From Chitinophaga sp. YR573 (GTDB taxonomy: Bacteria; Bacteroidota; Bacteroidia; Chitinophagales; Chitinophagaceae), in contig NZ_FOJF01000002.1 of assembly GCF_900110995.1 (NCBI RefSeq), forward strand, positions 620,001 through 684,000: a stretch of 64,000 nt of DNA, read 5' to 3'. The notes under the pieces were generated by a model. It saw only the letters and a list, made by a program, of their open reading frames with translations. It was not told the origin of the DNA and ran no database searches. Shown one piece after another: positions 53,682 through 63,718 of this stretch. The position numbers were made by a program, and so were the translations under genes. The stretch's first letter is position 1; each line of letters begins with the position of its first letter.

Positions 53682-56600
53682 ATGCAGAAAGAAGTTCTAA
53701 ACGCTAAGGTAATCCCAAGCCCCTTAGAAAATTACGCGGAAGCCCTGAAATCAGATAAGATCCCCCTCTCCGCCAATGCCAGAGAACTGGGACTGCTCTT
53801 ACTGAACGATGCAGAAGAAAAATCCAGGAGAAGAGATAGCCGCCGCTGGCCGGTATGGCCTGTAGAACGTCATAGCGAACGCTACAAACGTATTGTCGCG
53901 CTACTGGGCAATGAGCATTGGGATAACGAAGAAAATTACAATCTTTTATTATTCTTTTTTGGAGCAGAAAAAGCTGCTTATATGCGCTATGCCTGGAAAC
54001 AGGCGCCTTATCAGATGTACCAGGAAGGGTATGCGCGCCGCTCTTTCCGCTCACCCAATAACCCTCATCACTATCTGGCCAGGCAGATCAACAATCTCAT
54101 TCACATACTACCCCAGGCATACACACAGGCGCATACTGAAAGTTTCGAGCAGATCACTACCTTTTATGACCTTACAATTGTAGAACAGATTCGTTACAAT
54201 TATTTAATGGCAGAGAGAAATCCTGAGATTTTCAGGTTGTGGTCGGCTGCTGTGGATATGGGAAATACAGATGCCTTTCAGATATTGGAAGATATCATTT
54301 ACAATAAAGATGCAGAAGGAAAGGTTACTCAGAATATTATAAAAGCACTGCTGAATAGTAATAAACCGGCCGCCTGGAAACTGATAGAACAACTGCTGCT
54401 CTCTGCACAACGGCAGGAAGGCTTGCGGCAGGTGATCCTGGAATCGCTGGATGAAACCAGTATAGGCGCAATGAAGCATCTGCTGCGCGTGATAGTGGAT
54501 AACGACCTGGTACGCTTTTCATCCGTAGTACGTGCAATAGATGTATGGGTAGGTATGGGCTGGGAGAGTGAACGCGAATCTGCTGTAAAGAATTTCATGG
54601 AGAAAGCGATTGAATACATCGAATATCCCGAGCTGATTCCTGCTGCTTTACAGTCGGATAATAATGCAGACGTGTTCATGGGGTTGTGGGCGCAGGGTGT
54701 ATATGATGTACAGAAAACGGCGCCTTATCTGAAACAACTATACGAAGAAGGTAATGTACAGAAACGTACACTGGCCTTACTGTTTGCAGATAATACCCGT
54801 TTGAATGAAATCAGTTTTCCCCTTCACCTGTCAGCGCTGAACGATAAAGAGCTGATGCCATTGGGGCTGGCAATAAATGCCTTGCATAGCAGCATTGGTA
54901 TACGTGATAATGCGAATTATTACAACCAGCATTATCCGGATCTTTTCAATAAACTGCACGAAGTATATAAACGGGTAACGGTAAAGGAAAAAACCTTTTC
55001 AGGAGAAGTCTTCTCCTGGTTGAAAGTAGCGTTCTCAAGGAGTACGATATTAAGAGCGATGATCATGCTGGTGGGTAAATACCCTGATAGGATGGATATC
55101 TTAATCAGTTACATGGATGAGATGGACAGTCTGATGAAGAGAATGCTGACGTTGAGAGTATTACCTGAATACGCCTCTCATGAGGCTAATTTCAAGACGG
55201 GTGATAAATCCAATATGACGGATTTTCAGCATCAGTATGCAATGATCATATTGAAAGACAGATCTGAATTTGATACTGCTTACACGGTATTATATCATAC
55301 ACAGTTTACGCCCGAAGAACTATCTACATTTCCTGCATTACTGAAAAGAAAGGCGGCAGAGTTCAGGGGAAATATTATTACGCTGTTATTGCGTCAAACC
55401 GATAAAGCCCTGATACCTGTGATGCAGGAGATTCTAAAGGGAGATGCAGAACAACGTATGGCCGCACTGGACATCCTGATACAGCTGAAAAAGAAGAAGC
55501 GCCTGCCCAGTGAAAGTGCTACATGGATCAAGGCTTTCAGGGAAAGGAAAAGCATTTCATCTAAAGAAGAGGTGTTGTTGTCGCAGTTGGGAGAAGGCCA
55601 TAAAACGAAAGATGTATCTGCTGAAAACGGGTATGGATTATTTGATCCTAAACAATGTGTACCCGTTGTACGTCCGGTGATAGATAAGAATAATCAGTAT
55701 GAAAAAATGCTGGCCAAACATCCTTATGCGTTTTCCGTACCGATTGAGACTTTAAAAGAAGCCATCACAGAACTATGTGATTTATTCGAAGCACATAAAG
55801 AGGAAGAATACGAGGAAGAAGGATATGATGGTACCCGCCGCAAAGTATTACTGGGGAATGCTTTACTGATGAAACTTACAGGCAGAGAGATGCTGGTGAG
55901 GGACGAAGTTCCTTTATACGAAGTATGGCAGTCATGGTGCGAAAAATGGGCTTTAACACCGTCAGATCTTTTCCTGTTGATGCAGGCCTTTATCTATCCT
56001 GTGAATGCTTTTGCTAAAATAGTTTCAAAACAACTGCCGGATGTAGAAGAATTTGTATCGGGTCGTTATGCGAAACTAAACAGGTACAATAATCCGATTA
56101 TAGCCCTGCTGAACATTCTGAGCTTATTCAATCCTTTCAATAATGCGGATGAATTTGCATTAGGCGCTACTACCCGTATGTTTGCTTCTATCAGTGATGA
56201 GATGCTGCAAAAAGGCATCAAAGAAGACGGGCCTCAGGACTATCGCGAAGGCTGGCAGCAGATGTCCGGTATGTTCTTATTTCTCAAAGCGGCAAAACCG
56301 GAAACAATGCCGGATGAACTGGTAGCGTGTTGCTGGAATTTGTATCACTGGCGACAATTCTCCGGACTGAAAGAAAGCAACCCTCATAATATTACACCAC
56401 TGATGGTCTATGGCCGTGCATATGAAAATGGAATTATCGGAGAGCCTGATCTGTTACGTGGTATCATGGAGCCCGAACATATGCGCTTATTATCTTCACC
56501 CAGGCGTAATGAACGCGAGTTTGATTATATGGGGCGTTTCCCTTTCCTGTTACCGCTATTTGAAAAGGCACGTAATCATGTACTCGATATAGAATTGAAA

Positions 56601-58682
56601 AGAGGAGATCTTCCAACATCTGTAACTTTTATAGCAGAGGAGATCCAGTCCTTATTTGGTGTAAACCGCTTTGCAGAAATCATTGCCGGCTTGGGTAAAT
56701 CAACACTTCAGAAAGGTTACTACTGGGGTGGTGGTGATGCCAGTAAAACATCTTCCTTTAGTGATTTACTCAAACAGTGTCTGGCATTACCTACAGATAC
56801 ACAGGAGCAGTTTAATGTAGCCATGCAACAAATAAAGGGCGATGAACAGCGATTGATAGATGCCGCTATGTATGCCCCTCAGTGGCAATGGTTTGTTAGC
56901 AATTACCTGGGCTGGAAAGGTCTTGACAGTGCCATTTGGTGGATGCATGCACATACTAAAACGGATGCTTACAAATCAATAAATTCAATAATCGAAAGCG
57001 AAATTGCCCGTTACTCTTCACTGGATGTGGAAGAATTCAAGAATGGTGCAGTAGATAAAGAATGGTTCCTGAAAGCATATAAGGAAATAGGCGCCGAACA
57101 CTGGCCCATGGTATATGACGCAGCAAAATATATTACGGATGGTAACGGACATCGCCGCGCACGTATTTATGCGGATGTATTGTTAGGTGTATTAAATTTG
57201 AAAGAAGTTACAGAGAAAATCGCGACCAAACGAGATCAGGATTATGTACGCATATACGGACTGGCTCCACTGAATAAAACCAATAAAGCAAAGGATATCC
57301 TGGCCCGTTACGAATTCCTGCAACAGTTTAAAAAAGAGAGTAAACAATTCGGTGCGCAGAAGCAAAGTTCTGAAGCCTTATCTATACAGATCTCTATGGA
57401 AAACCTGGCTCGTAATGCCGGTTATCCCGATCCGATACGGCTTACCTGGGCGATGGAAACAAAACAGATACAGGCCATCCTCTCTAAAGAAACACAGGTA
57501 CAGTATGATGATGTACTGATAGGATTGGTCATTGATGAAAATGGAGAAGCAGATGTAGTATCTTTTAAAGGAGATAAAACCCTGAAGGATATCCCATCTA
57601 AATATAAAAAAGACAAAAAGGTAGAGGAACTGAATGGGTTTAAGAAAATATTACGTGAACAGTTCCGTCGTTCCCGTATAGGACTGGAAGAAGCGATGGT
57701 GAGAGGAGATTTATTTTTGATGAGTGAAGTAAAGGATTTATTTACGCACCCGGTCATTGCCAAACATCTTGAAAAGCTGGTATTCATATCAGAAGAGAAA
57801 CATGGCTTTTACCGGGATGCTACACTGGTGAATGCAGATGGGGATGTGTCAGCACTCAGTGATAAGGATCAACTGCGTATTGCACATTGTTCAGATCTTT
57901 ATAGCAACAGTTCCTGGTCTGCTTATCAGCATGCTGCCTTTGATAAAAAACTGCAACAGCCTTTTAAACAGATCTTCCGTGAGTTGTACCTGATTACTGA
58001 TGATGAGCGCCAGGAAGTAGCGGTATCCAGACGTTATGCCGGTCACCAGGTACAGCCTAAACAAACATTGGCGCTGCTGCGTTCCCGTGGCTGGAAAACG
58101 AACTACGAACAGGGTTTGCAGAAGGTCTATCATAAAGAAGGTTTCGCTGCCTGTATGCATGCGATGGCTGATTGGTTCTCTCCTGCGGAAATGGAAAACC
58201 CGACCCTGGAGACCGTGGTGTTCATGGATTTGAAAACCTTTAAGAATGTACCTTTCGATAAAGTACATCCACGTATTTTCAGTGAAGTAATGCGGGATAT
58301 AGATCTGGTAGTGAGTGTAGCGCATGCAGGTGGTGTAGATCCCGAAGCCAGTCATTCTTCTATTGAAATGCGCAGCGTTTTATTAATGGAAACAGTACGG
58401 TTATTTAAACTGGATAATGTAACGGTGAAAGGTAGTCATGCCCTGATAAAAGGGAAACTCGGTGAATATAGTGTGCATCTGGGAAGTGCTGTAGTGCATC
58501 GGGTGCTATCAGGTTATTTATCTATCTTGCCGGTGCATTCGCAGCACAGGGGCAGATTATTCCTTCCTTTTATGGATGATGATCCACGCACCGCAGAGTT
58601 ACTGTCTAAAGTATTGCTGCTGGCAAGGGACAACGAAATACAGGATCCTACTATTTTACGCCAGATTGCTGAGAAAAACTAA
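53682..58682 (+). CDS. DUF4132/DUF5724-type giant protein (MolR/YehI-like)
   Basis: A 1666-aa soluble protein. Much of the middle is helical (alpha-solenoid), with LRVLPEYASHE, LDILIQLKKKKRLPSE and similar helices. The C-terminal 300 residues match DUF4132/DUF7737-type sequences: YSNSSWSAYQHAAFDKKL, SRRYAGHQVQPKQTLALLRSRGW, IPHIFSEVMRDIDLVVSVAHAGGVDPE-like, and GKLGEYSVHLGSAVVHR. No WGR domain is present. In E. coli the related protein is encoded in the yehI/molR area with MoxR and VWA proteins. The function is unknown; regulatory or defence-like roles have been suggested for related MoxR/VWA systems. Confidence 0.7.
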   Translation: MQKEVLNAKVIPSPLENYAEALKSDKIPLSANARELGLLLLNDAEEKSRRRDSRRWPVWPVERHSERYKRIVALLGNEHWDNEENYNLLLFFFGAEKAAYMRYAWKQAPYQMYQEGYARRSFRSPNNPHHYLARQINNLIHILPQAYTQAHTESFEQITTFYDLTIVEQIRYNYLMAERNPEIFRLWSAAVDMGNTDAFQILEDIIYNKDAEGKVTQNIIKALLNSNKPAAWKLIEQLLLSAQRQEGLRQVILESLDETSIGAMKHLLRVIVDNDLVRFSSVVRAIDVWVGMGWESERESAVKNFMEKAIEYIEYPELIPAALQSDNNADVFMGLWAQGVYDVQKTAPYLKQLYEEGNVQKRTLALLFADNTRLNEISFPLHLSALNDKELMPLGLAINALHSSIGIRDNANYYNQHYPDLFNKLHEVYKRVTVKEKTFSGEVFSWLKVAFSRSTILRAMIMLVGKYPDRMDILISYMDEMDSLMKRMLTLRVLPEYASHEANFKTGDKSNMTDFQHQYAMIILKDRSEFDTAYTVLYHTQFTPEELSTFPALLKRKAAEFRGNIITLLLRQTDKALIPVMQEILKGDAEQRMAALDILIQLKKKKRLPSESATWIKAFRERKSISSKEEVLLSQLGEGHKTKDVSAENGYGLFDPKQCVPVVRPVIDKNNQYEKMLAKHPYAFSVPIETLKEAITELCDLFEAHKEEEYEEEGYDGTRRKVLLGNALLMKLTGREMLVRDEVPLYEVWQSWCEKWALTPSDLFLLMQAFIYPVNAFAKIVSKQLPDVEEFVSGRYAKLNRYNNPIIALLNILSLFNPFNNADEFALGATTRMFASISDEMLQKGIKEDGPQDYREGWQQMSGMFLFLKAAKPETMPDELVACCWNLYHWRQFSGLKESNPHNITPLMVYGRAYENGIIGEPDLLRGIMEPEHMRLLSSPRRNEREFDYMGRFPFLLPLFEKARNHVLDIELKRGDLPTSVTFIAEEIQSLFGVNRFAEIIAGLGKSTLQKGYYWGGGDASKTSSFSDLLKQCLALPTDTQEQFNVAMQQIKGDEQRLIDAAMYAPQWQWFVSNYLGWKGLDSAIWWMHAHTKTDAYKSINSIIESEIARYSSLDVEEFKNGAVDKEWFLKAYKEIGAEHWPMVYDAAKYITDGNGHRRARIYADVLLGVLNLKEVTEKIATKRDQDYVRIYGLAPLNKTNKAKDILARYEFLQQFKKESKQFGAQKQSSEALSIQISMENLARNAGYPDPIRLTWAMETKQIQAILSKETQVQYDDVLIGLVIDENGEADVVSFKGDKTLKDIPSKYKKDKKVEELNGFKKILREQFRRSRIGLEEAMVRGDLFLMSEVKDLFTHPVIAKHLEKLVFISEEKHGFYRDATLVNADGDVSALSDKDQLRIAHCSDLYSNSSWSAYQHAAFDKKLQQPFKQIFRELYLITDDERQEVAVSRRYAGHQVQPKQTLALLRSRGWKTNYEQGLQKVYHKEGFAACMHAMADWFSPAEMENPTLETVVFMDLKTFKNVPFDKVHPRIFSEVMRDIDLVVSVAHAGGVDPEASHSSIEMRSVLLMETVRLFKLDNVTVKGSHALIKGKLGEYSVHLGSAVVHRVLSGYLSILPVHSQHRGRLFLPFMDDDPRTAELLSKVLLLARDNEIQDPTILRQIAEKN

Positions 58683-58688
58683 CGAGAT

Positions 58689-60848
58689 ATGCATATAACT
58701 GAAGAGATTAAAGCGCGAAGAAATAATACGAGGGAACAGGCCCTGCTCATGATGGACATGGTGCCGCTTTCCGATACCGACAGTAAATACAATCTTCTTT
58801 CATCTGCTGCCAACTATCTGAACGATCCGGAAGTGATCAGTAAATGGATTAGCCTGATAGCCGCAGAGACGGATACACGTTTACAGGCCGATATGCTGCA
58901 ACGTCTTGCAGCGGGTGGCTTACAGCCTATCCCGGATAAAGAAGCCTTTATTCAGCTATTGTCTGATGCTTTACAGCAGAATGAATCAAGAGATATCATA
59001 TTACCATTATTAGGAAGATTCTCTATCACGAATCTCACTGCGCGACAAAAACTGATGGACTTTTACCGCGAACATAATAATGCGGATACACGCCGGCAGA
59101 TCCTTTCCTGGTTACTGATACCAGTAGAAGCCAGTGAAAAAGACATCGCCTTTTATCACGAGATATTGGAAGAAACAGATACTACCAATCAACTGGTGCT
59201 GGTAAATCGCCTGTTATTGCAGGATAAAATGGAAAGTGAACAGATCGCCCGGTTGCTAAAACCCATCACTCCCGATGTGATCAAGGAAATGGTCTTGCGT
59301 TATTGCCTGGACCGCTCCCTGGTACTAAGTGAGCAACTATGCGAATTGATCCGTGCTGATAAGAACCCCGGGGTACGTAGATTCAGCATCCAATTGCTGG
59401 CAGTACACCCCATCAGTGATACCGCGGTCATGGATACGTTGCTAAAAGCCCTTCAATCAGATCCTGATGAAGCCGTGCGAGAGGCCGCCATGATGATATT
59501 TACTTACAGCATTTCGCTGACCCCTGCCAATATTGAATACCTCTGTAATTGCCTGCTGGCAGAGAAAAACACGCAACTGGCATTGCAGTTATTACAGCTG
59601 CTGGCTCCTTATTCGGCGAACAATATCATCCTGTCAGAAGCATTATGGACTTTACTGGATAAGCCTTTGCAGGCAAACGTGGCCCTTGGTATCTATGATA
59701 TTCTTGGCAAACAGGTGCCGGTAAATATATCCTTCCTGGATAAATTCGTTGCTGCATACGATAAAGAACAAAGAGATGATGCGAAAGCAGTGATCTTAAA
59801 AGCGATCAGTACTGCGATGAATGCAGGAGGGGAGTGGAACGACTTCTATCTCAAAGCATTACAGGCACCATCACCCGCTATCCGCGAATGGGCGATACGC
59901 GGTATTAACATGATACCGCTTACACCTGAAAATACCAGTGCAGTAGCCGCAGCGGCGCCTGTCTTATTACAACAGGAACTGAACCGCGACCTGCGTATAA
60001 ATCTCGCCCGTAAAATCAGTAAGATCCCTGCACTTTCTGCCGAAACCATACAAATCTTTACCCGCCTGGTGGATCATGACACCAATGATCAGATGGTAGG
60101 CATCGCCACCTATGTACAGGAAAAGGCGATCGCACATACAGGTGGTTCCAATATCAACTGGGAACAGTGGTTATATAAAGCGGATGTCTCACACGAAACA
60201 GATGGGATATTCCCGCACCTGTGGGTGTTTTATGAGGAGAACCCGAAGATGGCGAAAAAGATCCTGTATGCTTGTCTGAACCCGGCCAACGCCAACAGCC
60301 TGTATTACCAGAACGTATCTGATGTGGAGATCCTGGAGTTTCTGATGGTGAATGATGGTATTGATGATCAGCTGGTACGTTATGCCATGAACAAGTTATT
60401 ACAGGCAGACCTCGGCTATGAAGGGATGTTCTACCACTATCTGCTGATCATCAAAAGTAATCCTACTGCACCGGAACTGAAACCCGCGTTATGGCAGTTA
60501 CTGGAAACCCGTGGAAATTATATTAAACTCATACAATTCGATGAACTGTTGAGGATAGTCTGGGGACCTGCACTGGAAACAGAATTCAGACAACGTATGC
60601 TCCAACAGCAAACAGTAAACGGCCTGTTACCATTCCTGAAATACCTCAGCGTGAACAATACCTGGGAGCCTGTACCTTCTTTATTAAAAGATGCAGTGAA
60701 GCTGCCCGGCATGCTGGAAGATGACACTTTTAAGAAAGCACTCAAAGAGGCATGTTACAGCGCCAATATTGACTTCGATACGCTTGTCCGGACATCTGCG
60801 CCTCCACCAACAAAAGAGGTGGAAGAAGGCCCTGGATTTGCGGATTAA
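58689..60848 (+). CDS. Alpha-solenoid (HEAT-like) protein 1
   Basis: A 719-aa protein with HEAT-like repeats: VRRFSIQLLAVHPISDTAVMDTLLKAL followed by EAVREAAMMIFTYSISLTP, AIREWAIRGINMIPLTPEN and similar units. It has no signal peptide, no membrane segment, and no catalytic motif. It starts 6 bp after the 1666-aa gene, so both are made together. It would be a scaffold for the operon complex. Confidence 0.75.
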   Translation: MHITEEIKARRNNTREQALLMMDMVPLSDTDSKYNLLSSAANYLNDPEVISKWISLIAAETDTRLQADMLQRLAAGGLQPIPDKEAFIQLLSDALQQNESRDIILPLLGRFSITNLTARQKLMDFYREHNNADTRRQILSWLLIPVEASEKDIAFYHEILEETDTTNQLVLVNRLLLQDKMESEQIARLLKPITPDVIKEMVLRYCLDRSLVLSEQLCELIRADKNPGVRRFSIQLLAVHPISDTAVMDTLLKALQSDPDEAVREAAMMIFTYSISLTPANIEYLCNCLLAEKNTQLALQLLQLLAPYSANNIILSEALWTLLDKPLQANVALGIYDILGKQVPVNISFLDKFVAAYDKEQRDDAKAVILKAISTAMNAGGEWNDFYLKALQAPSPAIREWAIRGINMIPLTPENTSAVAAAAPVLLQQELNRDLRINLARKISKIPALSAETIQIFTRLVDHDTNDQMVGIATYVQEKAIAHTGGSNINWEQWLYKADVSHETDGIFPHLWVFYEENPKMAKKILYACLNPANANSLYYQNVSDVEILEFLMVNDGIDDQLVRYAMNKLLQADLGYEGMFYHYLLIIKSNPTAPELKPALWQLLETRGNYIKLIQFDELLRIVWGPALETEFRQRMLQQQTVNGLLPFLKYLSVNNTWEPVPSLLKDAVKLPGMLEDDTFKKALKEACYSANIDFDTLVRTSAPPPTKEVEEGPGFAD

Positions 60849-60875
60849 ATTTTAACCATCATTTTAAATAAAAAT

Positions 60876-63662
60876 ATGGCAACAGACATTGCTTTATTCG
60901 ACATACTTATATCAGCAGAACGTAGTACCGGTGATCGCCTGAAGGCATTGGCAGACTTCCGCCCTTTCCTTGAATCAGAAGAAGGTATTACCAAACTTTC
61001 TGAAGCCACGCGTGCGGAAGAAAGCAAAGAGGTGAAACGCGCTATGCTGCAAATGCTTTGTGAAATTGACATTGCCCGCATAAAGAATCATCAGTCTTAT
61101 ATCGATACCCTGGCGTCCATAGCCTGCCTGGAAGCGGAGCGTGATTTACGTTATACCGCGGTGAAACGATTGGCAGGCATAGCGGCGCATAATCATGAGA
61201 TCCAGGAAATACTGGCGCTCACGCTTGTCTGTGATATGGACACAGATGTGCAACTGGCCAGCATTCAGGGGCTTCAAAGTGTGGTGTACAAAACAGAAGA
61301 AACAATAGCCGCATTGTACACTTACCTGCCACTGGCACCTGTTGTGTGCAGACGTCCATTACTGGGTCTTGTACAGCAATTGATGCATCCGCATTCTGCT
61401 CAAATGATGCTGCACTTCCTTAATCCGCTGGAACAGGAGTCCCTGCGTTTGGAGGCGGTAAAGTCTTTGGCGGGCATGCCTTTTCTGCTGCCGGAAGTGC
61501 TGACTTCCATCGCTGAAGCACTGGCTACTGAAAGTTCCCTGCCGGTGCGGGACGCTATTATTCAATTGCTGGCGGGCCTGCAATGGATAGATGCTGCGCT
61601 CTTTACACACCTGTTTGCTGCCCTGCAGCAAATGCCTGATCAGCCAATGCTGCTCTCGCTTGTTGCAGAGCGTCTTACGGCCAATCCGGGATTACAGGAC
61701 GATTTCGTCAACTTATTTACTCAAACGAAATCTGCAGGTTTAAAGATCAATCTCTTGTCGTTGTTACAGTATACGAACATGATGCAACTGATTACCCGTG
61801 CAATGGAAGATCCTAATCCTTATGTGAGGGAAGCGGCTTTACCATTACTGGCGAATAAGTTCGGAGAATGGCAGGGGGTGCTGGAACCTGTACTGGTACA
61901 GGCTATCAGTGTAGAACCTCTTACGGCATTACGTTATGCACAAGTAAATGTGATCCTGAATACCGGTCGTAAATCGGTACAGACAGACAACATGCTGGTA
62001 CAACTGGCTGTTGCTGAAACAGACCATCAGCTGAAAATACAATTGGCCTATGCGGTGTGTCAGGTTGTGGTAAATAGTGATAACAGGCATGCGTTGCTGC
62101 AATTATTCAGTGAAATACTGGAAGGCCCCTGGTATCCGGAAGACCTGAAACAATATGTGATAGCACGTTTACAGACATTCGCCTACAGTAATGACCCGGC
62201 GCTGAAGAAAAGCCTGGAACTGATGCTGGACCAGGCCAAAGATGTCTATGAGCTGGAACGCATTTACGGTGTATTGAAAACACTGGAAACAGATTTTAGT
62301 CAGCTGGCGCCGGCTTTGTTGCGCGTATTATACCGTCACATTGCCTTTTATCCGCAACAACCATTGCACGACTGGGTACAGATGATCGGTAAACTGGCCG
62401 ACCAGCACGCGGAACTCCGTGCGGGGTTACCATACCTGGTATCTGTTACGGGAGCAAACTGGCTGCTGCAAAACGCAGACAAAAGCGATCAGACAGGCGC
62501 CTTCCTGCCTACTTTCAAAAACGCCATGCTTACAGACGGTAGTGCATCCTCTTTCCTGGGGATGAAAAACCTGATTACGACTGCATGGAATAACCGTACC
62601 ATCAAAAAGAGCGAGATCTCTGAATTATACAAAATACTGTTGCGCATGCCCAAATCGGTAGGGCTGATTCAACTGTTGCTGGGCATTATGGAGCAGGGGA
62701 AACTCGTAACACCGGAGCTGGTGAAAGTGAGCCTGGATTATATCCTCAATGGACAGGATCATAGCGGTATCTGGGAAGTGCGTCAATACCTGGAGAAAAC
62801 CGGTTTCCTGGACCTCGAATACCGTCAGCGACTGGTGAGCCTTTTCACACAGGAGAACTTCGATCGCTACAGGCAGTACAATGTGCCGGACATTCATTCC
62901 AAGAAACGTATCACTACGCTCAATGATTGGGAATATGCCGGATGGATCTGCCCTTATGCCCAATGGCCTTTGGCGCAGCTGATATTCACAGTGGAACCAG
63001 GTGATCTGATCACCCGTATTTTTAGTAAGCCGGTCACTACTGAAGATGCCTCCTGCACTTTACAATACCTTGTGCTGGAACATTTGTTCCGCAACAGCAG
63101 TGGCAACTGGGCGAAATTCATTTATAAAGACATCGCACGATTCGAAGCCTTTTTATTGCTGTTGAAAAATGGCATTGAACAGTTACCTGCGGGCAATGCA
63201 TTACGCGACCGTATGCTGCATACCTATTGGAAAAGATGGAACGATTACATTAGTCTGCTGAATGGCAAACCCATACCACAGGAGTTGACAAATACCGCTA
63301 CGCTTGTATATGCAGGTGTATGTGAAAAGCTGAAGGAGTTCAATCCGGCATTTAACGGCAAGCAGTATCCTGATGTACTCAAAAACATGAATAAGGATTT
63401 GCTGCAACAGCATTGGCCCTGGACAGCGGAGTTATGGGATGAATTCTCTTACAAGAATTTCCCGGTAAAAGATCCTGATCAGGAATCCGCAGTAGCTTTG
63501 TTTCAGCGGGCAGCAAAGACCTTACATGCAGGCAATAATAGCGAAGCATATCAGTTGCTGAAGGAGCTGATTACAAGCTACCCGCATACCCGTCTGGTAA
63601 AAGAAAAATTATCGATGATTGAAAATTCTATTAAACAGCTGGAAGAAGAGTTGAATAACTAA
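60876..63662 (+). CDS. Alpha-solenoid (HEAT-like) protein 2
   Basis: A 928-aa protein, third of the large proteins in the operon. HEAT-like pairs of helices recur: EVKRAMLQMLCEIDIARIKNHQSYIDTLASIACLE, DLRYTAVKRLAGIAAHNHEIQEILALTL, PVRDAIIQLLAGLQW, YVREAALPLLANKFGEWQGVL. The C-terminal ~60 residues look coiled-coil or TPR-like (FQRAAKTLHAGNNSEAYQLLKELITSYPHT). It follows the second protein by 27 bp. The operon ends at the terminator at 63671-63718. Confidence 0.75.
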   Translation: MATDIALFDILISAERSTGDRLKALADFRPFLESEEGITKLSEATRAEESKEVKRAMLQMLCEIDIARIKNHQSYIDTLASIACLEAERDLRYTAVKRLAGIAAHNHEIQEILALTLVCDMDTDVQLASIQGLQSVVYKTEETIAALYTYLPLAPVVCRRPLLGLVQQLMHPHSAQMMLHFLNPLEQESLRLEAVKSLAGMPFLLPEVLTSIAEALATESSLPVRDAIIQLLAGLQWIDAALFTHLFAALQQMPDQPMLLSLVAERLTANPGLQDDFVNLFTQTKSAGLKINLLSLLQYTNMMQLITRAMEDPNPYVREAALPLLANKFGEWQGVLEPVLVQAISVEPLTALRYAQVNVILNTGRKSVQTDNMLVQLAVAETDHQLKIQLAYAVCQVVVNSDNRHALLQLFSEILEGPWYPEDLKQYVIARLQTFAYSNDPALKKSLELMLDQAKDVYELERIYGVLKTLETDFSQLAPALLRVLYRHIAFYPQQPLHDWVQMIGKLADQHAELRAGLPYLVSVTGANWLLQNADKSDQTGAFLPTFKNAMLTDGSASSFLGMKNLITTAWNNRTIKKSEISELYKILLRMPKSVGLIQLLLGIMEQGKLVTPELVKVSLDYILNGQDHSGIWEVRQYLEKTGFLDLEYRQRLVSLFTQENFDRYRQYNVPDIHSKKRITTLNDWEYAGWICPYAQWPLAQLIFTVEPGDLITRIFSKPVTTEDASCTLQYLVLEHLFRNSSGNWAKFIYKDIARFEAFLLLLKNGIEQLPAGNALRDRMLHTYWKRWNDYISLLNGKPIPQELTNTATLVYAGVCEKLKEFNPAFNGKQYPDVLKNMNKDLLQQHWPWTAELWDEFSYKNFPVKDPDQESAVALFQRAAKTLHAGNNSEAYQLLKELITSYPHTRLVKEKLSMIENSIKQLEEELNN

Positions 63663-63670
63663 TTGTTTGT

Positions 63671-63718
63671 AACAAAGCATAATAGGCTCGGCTAGGTAGG
63701 AGTCTATTATGTTTTGTT
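63671..63718. terminator. Terminator at the end of the HEAT operon
   Basis: Arms 63671-63685 and 63704-63718 form a 15-bp stem with one G-U wobble and an 18-nt loop, with AT-rich flanks. The right arm overlaps the stop codon (63707-63709) of the convergent ATP-grasp gene, so it can serve both strands. Confidence 0.8.
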
